Assembly: GCF_024505145.1 (NCBI RefSeq)
Contig: NZ_JANIAA010000006.1
Location: forward strand, 248,001 to 312,000
Length of the DNA stretch: 64,000 nucleotides
Direction of reading: 5' to 3'
Origin: Streptomyces rugosispiralis
GTDB lineage: Bacteria; Actinomycetota; Actinomycetes; Streptomycetales; Streptomycetaceae
Shown: positions 50,315 through 58,774 of the stretch, piece after piece
How the letters are laid out: every line of letters begins with the position of its first letter
How positions within the stretch are numbered: position 1 is the first letter of the stretch
Position numbers and translations under genes: made by a program
Notes under the pieces: generated by a model
The model's input: only the letters and a program-made list of their open reading frames with translations
What the model was told of the DNA's origin: nothing
Databases searched by the model: none

Positions 50315-50929
50315 TCAGGACACCAGGACCCCGGAGTTGACCGCGATCGTCGGATCGCGGCGCATCTCCTCGGTGCACTGGTACGCCTTCAGCGGATCCC
50401 GCTGGCTGTCCGGACCGCCGAGCACCACCTTGCCGTCGTCACCGGCCACCGTGGTGTCCGCGAAGGTGCAGACGATCTGGGCCAGCGCCAGGGACTGGAT
50501 CTCCTCCGGCGGCCGGTTCAGCCGCAGCGCGCTGTCCGGGTCGCCCTTGGCCGGACCGGAGATCTCCACCCAGTCCTCGACCGCCGTGGAGAACCCGGCC
50601 GACACCTCGGCCGCCGTCGGCGGCAGCCGCAACTGCTCCAGCAGCGCCCGCGCGACCCGCACCGGCTCCCGGGCCGTCTTCTCATCGCCCTGCCGGGTGG
50701 TCCGGCTCACCGACAGGATCCGCGAGGAGCACAGCAGATAGATCCGTACGGAGACCCGGCCGGTCCCCTCGGCGGCCCGCTCCGACTCCGGCGCCCGGCA
50801 GGACGCCCGCGAGGGCGCGGCCCCGGCGTCCACCGGCACCGAGGTGCCCCGTATCCCGCACCCGGCCGCCAGCAGCGCGACCGCGCCGGTCAGCAGAAGG
50901 GCGGCCGGCCGGGTCCAGCGCGCGTTCAT
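50315..50929 (-). CDS. Lipoprotein of the AfsQ operon
   Basis: A 204-residue lipoprotein with signal LLLTGAVALLAAGC and lipobox Cys24. Mature part of mixed composition (VSVRIYLLCSSRILSVSRTT, ALLEQLRLPPTAAEVSAGFSTAV), with two possible disulfide cysteines; weakly similar to the GerMN-type sporulation/spore-envelope domain. Its ATG overlaps the afsQ2 stop by 4 bases, so it is the third gene of the afsQ operon, matching the lipoprotein gene next to afsQ2 in S. coelicolor. It may sense or modulate the kinase input. Confidence 0.82.
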   Translation of the reverse strand: MNARWTRPAALLLTGAVALLAAGCGIRGTSVPVDAGAAPSRASCRAPESERAAEGTGRVSVRIYLLCSSRILSVSRTTRQGDEKTAREPVRVARALLEQLRLPPTAAEVSAGFSTAVEDWVEISGPAKGDPDSALRLNRPPEEIQSLALAQIVCTFADTTVAGDDGKVVLGGPDSQRDPLKAYQCTEEMRRDPTIAVNSGVLVS

Positions 50930-52542
50930 GGCCTGCCCTCCTCGTCCCGGCCCGCGGCCGTGCCCGTGCCCTTGGCGCCGTCGTCGTCGTGCTCGTCCGC
51001 TGCCTCGTCGGAGGCGATCCGGGAGGCGTCCATCGGCAGCCGCAGTGTAAAGACGGCGCCGCCCTCCGGCGAGTTCGCGGCGCTGATGTCGCCGCCGTGG
51101 ATGTGCGCGTTCTCCATCGCGATCGACAGCCCGAGCCCGCTGCCCTCCGAGCGGGGGCGGGACGCGCTCGCCTTGTAGAAGCGGTCGAAGACATGCGGCA
51201 GCACATCCTCGGGGATGCCAGGACCGTGGTCCCGGACCTTGATCAGCAGCTCATCGCCGTCGGTGCGCACCGAGACCCGCACCGGCGAGCCGCCGTGCTT
51301 GAGCGCGTTCCCGATCAGATTCGCCAGGATCACGTCCAGCCGCCGGGGGTCCAGCCGGGCCACGATCCCGCGCGCCGCGTCCAGCTCCACCGCGTCCAGC
51401 CAGGCGCGGGCGTCGATGCACGCCGTCACCTGGTCGGCGACATCGACATCGTCGAGCACCAGCCGGGCCGTGCCCGCGTCGAAGCGGGTCACCTCCATCA
51501 GGTTCTCCACCAGGTCGTTCAGCCGCCGGGTCTCGCTCACCACCAACTGCACCGCCGGGGCGATCATCGGGTCGAGCGAGTCGGCCTCCTCCTCAAGCAC
51601 CTCCGTGACGGCCGTGATCGCGGTGAGCGGGGTCCGCAGCTCATGCGACATGTCCGCGACGAAGCGCCGGCTGGACGCCTCCCGCGCGGACAGCTCCGCC
51701 ACCCGCTTCTGCAGCCGCTCCGCGGCCCGGTTGAAGGTGTGGGAGAGATTGGCCAGCTCATCGGAGCCGGAGACCTGGAGCCGGGTGTCGAGATGCCCCT
51801 CGCCCAGCCGGTGCGCCGCCTCTCCGAGCCGCTGCACCGGCCGCAGCACCGTGGCCGCGGCGGCCTGCGCCAGCAGCGCGGCGCCGATCAGCGCGAGCCC
51901 GGTGGCGATCCCCAGCGACCAGGCCAGGGAGTTCAGATCCTGGCGCTCGGTGTCCAGGGACTTGAGCATGTAGCCGGTCGGCCCGCCGCCGTTCACCTTG
52001 GCCCCGCCGACCAGGTACGGGGTGCCGTGCAGCGTGATCCGCTGCCAGTAGAGGTGGTACGGGGAGGTGTTCCCCTTGCTCAGCGGGCGCTTCTGGTCCA
52101 CCGCGCGCCGCAGCGCGGAGGGCACCACATCGAGGGTGAACAGATCCTTGTCCGAGGCCGCCGGGCAGCTTCCGGCGTCCTTCGTCCGGGTGATCAGCAG
52201 CACCTCGTACTTCTGGGTGTTGTCCGCCATGCGACCCGCCGCCTCCCGCAGCTCGGAACAGGTGGGGAGGGAGGGCAACGGGTCGGTGTCGTCCTTCAGG
52301 GACTTGCGGAACTCGTCCAGCGCCGAGTCCTGGGTCCGGGTCAGCACCGCGTCCCGGTTCAGCCAGTACGCGATGGCGGACGCGGACACGGCGGCGGTCA
52401 GCGCCACCAGGCCGAAGACCAGCATCAGCCGCAGCCGGAGGCTGAACCACCGCAAGAGCCCCGCGGCCCAGCCCCGGGCCCGACCGGGCTCGTCGCTCAC
52501 TGCGCTCAATTCCGTACTTCTCCGCCCCCGTGCGCGCGGCAC
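50926..52542 (-). CDS. afsQ2: Sensor histidine kinase AfsQ2
   Basis: A 538-residue two-component sensor kinase. An N-terminal TM (LRLMLVFGLVALTAAVSASAIAYWL), an extracytoplasmic domain of about 170 residues, a second TM (LAWSLGIATGLALIGAALLAQ), HAMP, the dimerisation His in FVADMSHELRTPLTAITAV, and HATPase N/G boxes (NLIGNALKHGG, GPGIPEDVL, GSGLGLSIA) are present. Gene order and the AfsQ1 box identify it. GTG 52542 gives a length like S. coelicolor AfsQ2; a GTG at 52500 is an alternative. It controls antibiotic production and nitrogen response with AfsQ1. Confidence 0.9.
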   Translation of the reverse strand: MPRARGRRSTELSAVSDEPGRARGWAAGLLRWFSLRLRLMLVFGLVALTAAVSASAIAYWLNRDAVLTRTQDSALDEFRKSLKDDTDPLPSLPTCSELREAAGRMADNTQKYEVLLITRTKDAGSCPAASDKDLFTLDVVPSALRRAVDQKRPLSKGNTSPYHLYWQRITLHGTPYLVGGAKVNGGGPTGYMLKSLDTERQDLNSLAWSLGIATGLALIGAALLAQAAAATVLRPVQRLGEAAHRLGEGHLDTRLQVSGSDELANLSHTFNRAAERLQKRVAELSAREASSRRFVADMSHELRTPLTAITAVTEVLEEEADSLDPMIAPAVQLVVSETRRLNDLVENLMEVTRFDAGTARLVLDDVDVADQVTACIDARAWLDAVELDAARGIVARLDPRRLDVILANLIGNALKHGGSPVRVSVRTDGDELLIKVRDHGPGIPEDVLPHVFDRFYKASASRPRSEGSGLGLSIAMENAHIHGGDISAANSPEGGAVFTLRLPMDASRIASDEAADEHDDDGAKGTGTAAGRDEEGRP

Positions 52543-52552
52543 ACCGTATTAC

Positions 52553-53239
52553 TCATTGCGGCGTGTCCAGCCGGTACCCGACCCCGCGCACCGTACGGAT
52601 CAGCGTCGGCGACGACGGCACGTCCTCCACCTTCGCGCGCAGCCGCTGTACGCATGCGTCGACCAGCCGCGAGTCCCCGAGGTAGTCGTGCTCCCACACC
52701 AGCCGCAGTAGCTGCTGCCGGGACAGCGCCTGCCCCGGACGGCGGCTGAGCTCCAGCAGAAGCCGCAGCTCAGTGGGGGTGAGCTGGAGATCCTCGCCGT
52801 TTTTGGTGACCGTCATGGCCGCGCGGTCGATCAGCAGATTGCCGAAGGCCGCGGAGTCGTTGGCCTCCCGCTCGCCGCGCCGCAGCACCGCGCGGATCCG
52901 GGCGTCCAGCACCCGGCCCTGGACGGGTTTGACCACATAGTCGTCGGCACCGGACTCCAGGCCGACCACGACGTCGATGTCATCGCTGCGCGCGGTCAGC
53001 AGGATGATCGGCAACTGGTCGGTACGGCGGATCCGGCGGCACACCTCGAAGCCGTCGATCCCGGGCAGCATCACATCGAGCACGATCAGATCCGGCCGCT
53101 GCTCACGCAGCAGTTTCAGGCCGTCCTCGCCCGTCGCCGCGGTCGCCACACGGTGGCCCTGGCGAGACAGCGAGAGTTCGAGGGCCGTGCGGATGGCGTC
53201 GTCGTCCTCGATCAGCAACAGGAAAGGCACGTTGGTCAT
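52553..53239 (-). CDS. afsQ1: Response regulator AfsQ1
   Basis: A 228-residue OmpR-type response regulator. Receiver residues: acidic pocket at EDDD (11-14), phosphoacceptor Asp55 in IVLDVMLPG, Thr82 and Lys104. The winged helix (LTPTELRLLLELSRRPGQALSRQQLLRLVW...VDACVQRLRAKVE) follows. It precedes afsQ2 by 10 bases and is divergent from sigQ, with an AfsQ1 box in the intergenic region. In S. coelicolor it activates actII-ORF4, redZ, cdaR and sigQ under glutamate conditions. Confidence 0.93.
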   Translation of the reverse strand: MTNVPFLLLIEDDDAIRTALELSLSRQGHRVATAATGEDGLKLLREQRPDLIVLDVMLPGIDGFEVCRRIRRTDQLPIILLTARSDDIDVVVGLESGADDYVVKPVQGRVLDARIRAVLRRGEREANDSAAFGNLLIDRAAMTVTKNGEDLQLTPTELRLLLELSRRPGQALSRQQLLRLVWEHDYLGDSRLVDACVQRLRAKVEDVPSSPTLIRTVRGVGYRLDTPQ

Positions 53240-53296
53240 TCTGGCCTACAAGGGGCCTGTAGTTCGACCGTCAGGGGTTTATCGCCTCGATCCCCT

Positions 53297-53312
53297 GTGA
53301 CGAGCCTGTGAC
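53297..53312. promoter_or_regulatory. AfsQ1 binding box
   Basis: GTGAC-GAGCCT-GTGAC fits the published AfsQ1 consensus GTnAC-n6-GTnAC exactly. It lies 58 bases upstream of the afsQ1 start and about 120 bases before sigQ, in position to control both. Confidence 0.85.
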
Positions 53313-53431
53313 AGTCGACAGACACCCCCATGAAACTGGCCCGGCAAAGTCTTCTGTGCACCGGGCGGAACACCACCGGCCGGGGCAGCCAGAAGCCAGA
53401 CCGACCAGGCTCCATCGACGGGGGGCGCGAA

Positions 53432-54211
53432 ATGAGCACACTGCACTTCTCCACCACCAGCGCAGTTCGCACACGCCTCCACGACGCCGGGCGGGGCAAT
53501 GAGAAGTCCGGTGCCGTGAGCGGGCGGGGGTGCGCTCGCGGCGCCGGGCGTCAGCGGCCTCCTTACATGGTGGCCATTGACGCGATCACGGGGGACAGGG
53601 AGGCCGGTACCGGCCTCGGGGGGGACAACGGGGGACCGGGGGGCCACGGGGGCTCGTACGGGGAGGCAGAGGGGGAGCGGCGCACCACGTCGGAGGCGGA
53701 GTTCACCGCCTATGTCCAGGAGCGCCGCGCCTCCCTGTACGCAACCGCCTACCACCTGACCGGTGACCGCTTCGAGGCCGAGGACCTGCTGCAGAGCGCG
53801 CTGTTCTCGACCTACCGGGCCTGGGACCGGATCAGTGACAAGGCGGCGGTCGGCGGCTATCTGCGCCGCACCATGACCAATCTGCACATCAGCGCCTGGC
53901 GTCGGCGCAAGCTCAACGAGTACCCGACGGAGGAGCTGCCGGAGACGGTGGGCGACCACGACGCGATGCGCGGCACCGAGCTGCGCGCCGTGCTGTGGCA
54001 GGCCCTGGCCCGGCTCCCCGAGCTGCAGCGCACGATGCTGGTGCTGCGCTACTACGAGGGACGGACAGATCCGGAAATCGCGGACATCCTGAACATCAGT
54101 GTCGGAACGGTCAAGAGCAGCATCTGGCGCTCACTGCGCCGGCTGCGCGAGGACGAGACCCTCAGCTTCGGCCGTAACGAGGAGGAGTCCTTCGGCGAAC
54201 TGGTCGCCTGA
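53432..54211 (+). CDS. sigQ: RNA polymerase sigma factor SigQ (SigE-type ECF family)
   Basis: An ECF-type sigma factor. The sigma-2 region begins ASLYATAYHLTGDRFEAEDLLQSALFSTYRAWDRI and the sigma-4 HTH is LPELQRTMLVLRYYEGRTDPEIADILNISVGTVKSSIWRSLRRL. The N-terminus before about residue 85 is Gly-rich and poorly conserved. The ATG at 53432 with a GGGGGGCG site is used, giving 259 residues; a downstream ATG at 53567 (MVAIDAITGD) is an alternative. It is divergent from afsQ1, under AfsQ1 control, and in S. coelicolor it antagonises antibiotic production. Confidence 0.85.
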   Translation: MSTLHFSTTSAVRTRLHDAGRGNEKSGAVSGRGCARGAGRQRPPYMVAIDAITGDREAGTGLGGDNGGPGGHGGSYGEAEGERRTTSEAEFTAYVQERRASLYATAYHLTGDRFEAEDLLQSALFSTYRAWDRISDKAAVGGYLRRTMTNLHISAWRRRKLNEYPTEELPETVGDHDAMRGTELRAVLWQALARLPELQRTMLVLRYYEGRTDPEIADILNISVGTVKSSIWRSLRRLREDETLSFGRNEEESFGELVA

Positions 54212-54302
54212 CGGCGGCGGGGACGATCGAAGGCGGGGGGAAATCGGGGGATACGGGGGAAATGGGGAGGGAGTAACACATCGGGGGAGTACGGGGGAAA
54301 CA

Positions 54303-54351
54303 GGTGCGAGGCCGGACAGCCGAGGGGGGATGTCCGGCCTCGCACCTTTTT
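54303..54351 (+). terminator. Rho-independent terminator after sigQ
   Basis: A 16-bp perfect stem (GGTGCGAGGCCGGACA, 54303-54318, with its complement at 54331-54346) and a 12-base loop are followed by TTTTT. It is one of the few textbook terminators in the window. Confidence 0.92.
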
Positions 54352-54393
54352 GGCCGCGCGGCCGCGGGCCGCGGGGCCGCGTTGGCCATGTGG

Positions 54394-55035
54394 CTATACG
54401 GATGCCTTCTGGCCGGAGGCGGGCGTCCGCTCTCCCACCGCCGCGGCCGCTATCCGGCCCAGCGCCACGTCCTTGCCGCACGCGTACGCGCCCAGTGCGG
54501 TCTGCCGGGCCACGATCCCGCGCTCCGCGCGCATCAGCCGCAAGCCACGCCGCAGCAGGTAGAGCGCGGGTTTACGGCCCTCCCGCAGATCGCGCAGCAG
54601 TCTGCGCCGGAACGTGGTGGAGGGGCGGCCGCGCAGACAGATCGCGTCCGCGAGCACCCCGAGGTCGGCACACCGCCCGACGATGTCGGCGGCGAAGATC
54701 CCCTCGGCGATGAACAGCGGTGCCCGCCCGATGTCCAGCGCCTCCTCGCCGACGCGGGCGCTGGTGGCGATGTCGTACAGCGGCACGGTCGTCCGTGCCG
54801 TACGGCACAGCTCCCCGATCGCCGCGACCGCCGCGCCCGCGTCCCAGGACAGCGGCGAGTCCCAGTCGGCGCCCCCGCCGTCGGCGAGTTGGGGGAGCGT
54901 CGGATCGCCGCCCTCCTTGTAGAAGTCGTCGAGGTTGAGCACGGGCAGCCCGGTGCGGGTCGCGAGGGAGGACTTGCCCGAACCCGAGGGGCCGGAGAGC
55001 AGGACGACACGGGCGGAAGGCGGTTGGCTGGTCAC
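54394..55035 (-). CDS. Uridine kinase-like P-loop protein
   Basis: A 213-residue P-loop nucleoside-kinase-type protein: VVLLSGPSGSGKSSLATRTGLPVLNLDDFYKEGGDPTLPQLADGGGADWDSPLSWD near the N-terminus, then FIAEGIFAADIV and a RRLLRDLREGRKPA lid. Matches the uridine kinase family by layout, and so may phosphorylate uridine/cytidine; specificity is not proven. GTG 55035 is the likely start. It is convergent with sigQ, with the terminator between. Confidence 0.82.
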   Translation of the reverse strand: MTSQPPSARVVLLSGPSGSGKSSLATRTGLPVLNLDDFYKEGGDPTLPQLADGGGADWDSPLSWDAGAAVAAIGELCRTARTTVPLYDIATSARVGEEALDIGRAPLFIAEGIFAADIVGRCADLGVLADAICLRGRPSTTFRRRLLRDLREGRKPALYLLRRGLRLMRAERGIVARQTALGAYACGKDVALGRIAAAAVGERTPASGQKASV

Positions 55036-55084
55036 GGAACACCAGTGTGACGCATCCTTTCGCCCGCGTGACCCGCGCGTGACC

Positions 55085-55124
55085 AACGACGTAACCGACG
55101 ACGTAACCGACGACGTAACCGTCG
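55085..55124. repeat. 12-bp tandem repeat
   Basis: About three and a half copies of GACGACGTAACC lie upstream of the uridine kinase-like gene. Confidence 0.85.
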
Positions 55125-55175
55125 ACGCGCCGGCCCAACCGCCGGCCTGACGGCCCGCGTGGCACGGGCCCGCCG

Positions 55176-56528
55176 TCACACGACCGCGCGTGGCCGTTCC
55201 GCCGCCGCCGTACGGGCCGGGCGGGTCCGGGCGCCGAAGACCGCCAGGACGAGGGCGCCCAGGAGCCAGGTGCCGGCGATGAAGAAGAAGACGCTCTGGT
55301 AGCCGGTGCGGTGGTAGAGGGCCGCGATGATCAGCGGCCCCGCGGCGTTCGAGAGCCGGCCGAGCCCGTACGAGACGCCCGTCCCCAGCGAGCGGCCGCG
55401 GGTGTCGAACAACTCGGGGGAGTAGGCGTACCCCAGCGCCGTGTAGCCGCGCTCGAAGAGGTTCACCAGGAAGCCGAAGACCACGATCAGGGCCGGGTTG
55501 AAGGTCAGCCCGTACAGCAGACCGCACAGCGCGATCACCGCGCCGAAGACCACCAGACACCATTTGCGCTCGAACCGGTCGGTGACCAGGGAGGCCAGGA
55601 ACGAGCCGAGCGGCGCGCCCACGGTGGTGAGCGCCACGTAGAAGACCGACTTCTCGACGCTGAAGCCCTCCTTGGCCAGCAGGGTGGGCGCCCAGCTCGA
55701 GTAGCCGAAGAAGCCGATGGTCTGGGTCACCCACAGGACGGTGAGCAGCGCGGTCGGCCCGAGGTACCTCTTCTTCAGCAGGAGGCGGGGCGACGCCTTC
55801 GCGGGCCGGGTCTCGTCGATCGGTGGCGCGGGCTCGGCGAGCGGGCCCTTCTCGGCGGCGACCCGGGTCTCGATCTCGGTGAGGACCGCCTCCGCCGCTT
55901 CGTACTCGCCCCGGCTCTCGTGCCAGCGGGGGGACTCCTCGAGGTGCCGGGTGAAGAGGACGAAGAGGAGGCCGAGCGAGCCCCACAGATAGACCAGCCG
56001 CCAGGACCAGTCGCTGAGCGGTACGACGGCGCTGGCGATGAGGTTGGTGGCCGGGGTGCCGCAGATGCCGATGACGATCGCGTACGCCTGGTACTTGCCG
56101 CGTACGGCGGACGGATACATCTCGTTGACGTAGATCACCGCCACAACGGTCATCGCGGACAGCCCCGCCGAGGTCAGCACCCGGAAGACGCCCAGCGAGA
56201 CGACGTCCCAGGAGAAGGCCGAGGCGAGCGAGAAGACCCCGAAACACAGCGTGGTCCGGATCAGCGCCTTCTTGCGGCCCCAGCGGTCGGCGAGGGTGCT
56301 CGCGACGATGGAGCCGATGAACATGCCGACGAACGACAGCGAGGTCACATAGGCGATCTGGTCGACCGTGATGCCCCAGAGGTCGATGAGCTGGGGAGCG
56401 GTGGTGGCGAAGGTGTTGATGTCCGCGAACTCGAAGAAGTAGGCGAACGAGACGGCCAGCAAGGTGATCTTGTGAAACCGGGAGATGGGGAGTCTGTCCA
56501 GCCGGTTCACCGCGTTGGAGTGCTGCAT
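55176..56528 (-). CDS. MFS transporter, aromatic acid/sugar type
   Basis: A 450-residue 12-TM major facilitator of the AAHS/sugar-porter group. It has an N-terminal FADINTFATTAPQLID, loop motif STLADRWGRKKALI, and PSAVRGKYQAYAIVIGICGTPATN with RxG-type conserved residues after TM4-5. Placed immediately downstream of ligI and ligJ, it likely imports the aromatic acid or a ring-cleavage intermediate for them. The segment 56529-56606 is GGGAGGGGAC-rich with no gene. Confidence 0.84.
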   Translation of the reverse strand: MQHSNAVNRLDRLPISRFHKITLLAVSFAYFFEFADINTFATTAPQLIDLWGITVDQIAYVTSLSFVGMFIGSIVASTLADRWGRKKALIRTTLCFGVFSLASAFSWDVVSLGVFRVLTSAGLSAMTVVAVIYVNEMYPSAVRGKYQAYAIVIGICGTPATNLIASAVVPLSDWSWRLVYLWGSLGLLFVLFTRHLEESPRWHESRGEYEAAEAVLTEIETRVAAEKGPLAEPAPPIDETRPAKASPRLLLKKRYLGPTALLTVLWVTQTIGFFGYSSWAPTLLAKEGFSVEKSVFYVALTTVGAPLGSFLASLVTDRFERKWCLVVFGAVIALCGLLYGLTFNPALIVVFGFLVNLFERGYTALGYAYSPELFDTRGRSLGTGVSYGLGRLSNAAGPLIIAALYHRTGYQSVFFFIAGTWLLGALVLAVFGARTRPARTAAAERPRAVV

Positions 56529-56606
56529 GGGCGGCCCTTGTCGGAGAGGCGGGGAGGGGGACGGGGCGGGGAGGGGGACGGAGCGGGGGCGGGGGTGGGC
56601 CAGGGG

Positions 56607-57527
56607 TCAGGCGTCTTCGCCGGGCCAGTAGAGCCGCATGGGGTTGTCGACCAGCAGCTTCCGCCGCTGCTCGGCGGTGACCGCCACCTGGGGCACGTAG
56701 TCGACCAGCAGTCCGTCGTCGGGCATATGAGCGGTGAGGTTGGGATGCGGCCAGTCCGTGCCCCACAGCACCCGGTCGGGGAACTCCTCGATCGCGCGGC
56801 GGGCGAAGGGCACCACATCGGTGTACGGGTGCGGCTCGGCGTTCAGGGCCGGGGGGCCGGTGACGCTGAGGCGTTCGGGGCAGGTCACCTTGACCCATAC
56901 GTCATCGCGTTCGGCGAACCGCAGGAAGCGGGCGAAGCGCGGTCCGCCGACCGGTTCGGTCACGTCCGGCCGGCCCATGTGGTCCACGACGAGCGGGGTG
57001 GGCAGGGAGCTGAAGAAACGTTCCAGCTCGGGCAGGTCGGCGCTTTCGAAGTAGAGGACGACATGCCAGCCGAGCGGGGCGATCCGCCGGGCGACGGTGG
57101 CCAGCGCGTCCTGGGGCGCGGCGTCGGCCAGCCGCCGGAGGAAGGTGAAGCGCACCCCGCGCACCCCCGCCGCGTCCAGCCGGCGCAGCTCGGCGTCGGT
57201 GACATCCGGCCGTACGGTCGCGATGCCGCGCGCCCGGCCGCCGGACGCCTGGACGGCGTCGACCATGGCGCTGTTGTCCGCGCCGTGACAGGTCGCCTGG
57301 ACGATCACGTTACGGGCGACCCCGAGGTGGTCGCGGAGGGCGAAGAGATCGTCCTTGCCGCCGTCGCAGGGCGTGTACTTGCGCTCGGGCGCGAAGGGGA
57401 ACGCGGCCTGCGGGCCGAATACATGGCAGTGGGTGTCGACGGTGCCCGGCGGCAGGGCGAAGGCGGGCCGGGACGGGGCGGGGTGCCAGTCCAGCCAGCC
57501 CGGGGTCTTGGCGGAGAGCGTGCTCAT
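56607..57527 (-). CDS. ligI: 2-pyrone-4,6-dicarboxylate lactonase (LigI-like)
   Basis: A 306-residue amidohydrolase-fold protein matching LigI in order and wording: GTVDTHCHVFGPQAAFPFAPERKYTP, FALRDHLGVARNVIVQATCHGADN, VVDHMGRPDV, and a C-terminal RVLWGTDWPHPN plus LLVDNPMRLYWP. LigI opens the pyrone ring to give 4-oxalomesaconate in protocatechuate 4,5-cleavage. It lies between an MFS gene and ligJ. The match to sphingomonad LigI is strong by eye. Confidence 0.88.
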   Translation of the reverse strand: MSTLSAKTPGWLDWHPAPSRPAFALPPGTVDTHCHVFGPQAAFPFAPERKYTPCDGGKDDLFALRDHLGVARNVIVQATCHGADNSAMVDAVQASGGRARGIATVRPDVTDAELRRLDAAGVRGVRFTFLRRLADAAPQDALATVARRIAPLGWHVVLYFESADLPELERFFSSLPTPLVVDHMGRPDVTEPVGGPRFARFLRFAERDDVWVKVTCPERLSVTGPPALNAEPHPYTDVVPFARRAIEEFPDRVLWGTDWPHPNLTAHMPDDGLLVDYVPQVAVTAEQRRKLLVDNPMRLYWPGEDA

Positions 57528-57620
57528 GAGGGCTCCTCTGGACGGCTGGGCGGCTGGGCGGTCCCGCGGTCGTCGGCGGCGGCGGATGTGCGGCGGTCAT
57601 CGGGGGACGCGCTCGTCATC

Positions 57621-58652
57621 TCAGCGGCCCTGCTTCGTCAGCAGGGCGTCCAGACGGGGGTAGACGGCGCGGGCGTTGCGTTCGAAGATGCCGGTCAGCT
57701 CGTCCGCGGGGAGCCCGGCGGCCTCGGCGTAGCGGCGGGTGTCGTCGAAGTGCCGGCCCGTGCGGGGGTCGATATCGCGGACGGCGCCGATCATCTCCGA
57801 GGCGAAGAGGATGTTCCGGGCCGGCATGACGTCGAAGAGCAGGTCGATACCGGGCTGGTGATAGACGCAGGTGTCGAAGAAGACATTGCCCAGGACGTGC
57901 TCCTCCAGGGGCGGCTTGCCGAGCGCCATCGCCAGTCCGCGGAACCGGCCCCAGTGGTACGGAACGGCGCCGCCGCCATGCGGGATGATCAGCCGCAGGG
58001 TGGGGAAGTCGGCGAACAGATCGCCCTGCACGAGCTGCATGAACACGGTCGTATCGGCGTTGAGGTAGTGCGCCCCGGTGGTGTGGAAGGCGGGGTTCAC
58101 GCTGGTGCTCACGTGCACCATCGCCGGAACGTCGTACTCCACCAGCTTTTCGTAGATCGGGTACCACGAGCGGTCGGTCAGCGGCGGGGCCGTCCAGTGG
58201 CCGCCCGAGGGGTCGGGGTTGAGGTTGACCGCCACGGCCCCGTACTCCTCCACGCAGCGGACGAGTTCGGGCACGCAGGTGGCCGGATCGACGCCCGGCG
58301 ACTGCGGGAGCATCGCGGCGGGGGCGAAGCGCCCCGGGTACAGCTCGCTGACGCGGAAGCAGAGCTCGTTGCAGAGCGCCGCCCACTCGGAGGAGGTGCG
58401 GAGATCGCCGATGTGGTGGGCCATGAAGGACGCCCGGGGCGAGAAGACCGTCAGGTCGATGCCGCGCTCGTCCATCAGCCGGAGCTGATTCGGCTCGATG
58501 CTCCGGCGCAGCTCGTCGTCGCCGATGCGGAGGTCGGCGCGGGTGGGGGTGGGGGTGCGGGCGGGGTCGGTGAGTCCGTTGATCTGCTGGGTGCGCCATG
58601 CCTCCAGCGCCGGGGGCGCGGTGGTGTAGTGGCCATGGCAGTCGATGATCAT
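57621..58652 (-). CDS. ligJ: 4-oxalomesaconate hydratase (LigJ-like)
   Basis: A 343-residue amidohydrolase-superfamily protein: MIIDCHGHYTTAPPALE N-terminus, a long RLMDERGIDLTVFSPRASFM segment, LPQSPGVDP, and IIPHGGGAVPYHWGRFRG, all typical of LigJ. It hydrates 4-oxalomesaconate to 4-carboxy-4-hydroxy-2-oxoadipate, the step after LigI. The ATG at 58652 has a GAAGGAA site. An aldolase (LigK) and the upstream dioxygenase are not in the window. An ATTGT-TG-ACAAT operator precedes the gene. Confidence 0.87.
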   Translation of the reverse strand: MIIDCHGHYTTAPPALEAWRTQQINGLTDPARTPTPTRADLRIGDDELRRSIEPNQLRLMDERGIDLTVFSPRASFMAHHIGDLRTSSEWAALCNELCFRVSELYPGRFAPAAMLPQSPGVDPATCVPELVRCVEEYGAVAVNLNPDPSGGHWTAPPLTDRSWYPIYEKLVEYDVPAMVHVSTSVNPAFHTTGAHYLNADTTVFMQLVQGDLFADFPTLRLIIPHGGGAVPYHWGRFRGLAMALGKPPLEEHVLGNVFFDTCVYHQPGIDLLFDVMPARNILFASEMIGAVRDIDPRTGRHFDDTRRYAEAAGLPADELTGIFERNARAVYPRLDALLTKQGR

Positions 58653-58702
58653 TCGCTGTTCCTTCGTGGCGGGCGGTTCCTCGCAACCCAACTGTCGATG
58701 AA

Positions 58703-58714
58703 ATTGTTGACAAT
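58703..58714. promoter_or_regulatory. Putative operator of the ligJ-ligI-MFS operon
   Basis: ATTGTTGACAAT is a symmetric ATTGT-TG-ACAAT site in a low-GC island about 50 bases upstream of ligJ. The shape resembles FCD-type GntR regulator sites. No regulator gene is adjacent, so it must act from elsewhere. Confidence 0.55.
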
Positions 58715-58724
58715 ATGTGCGACG

Positions 58725-58766
58725 AAAAAGCCCCCGCGAAGTCCGGGGTGCGGACGGTGCGGGGGC
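58725..58766 (-). terminator. Terminator after the short aldehyde dehydrogenase gene
   Basis: Read on the minus strand, GCCCCCGC/GCGGGGGC (58766-58730 outer stem) and an inner CGGAC/GTCCG stem are followed by TTTTT at 58729-58725. It insulates the aldehyde dehydrogenase-deoC operon from ligJ. Confidence 0.9.
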
Positions 58767-58774
58767 GCGTCGGG

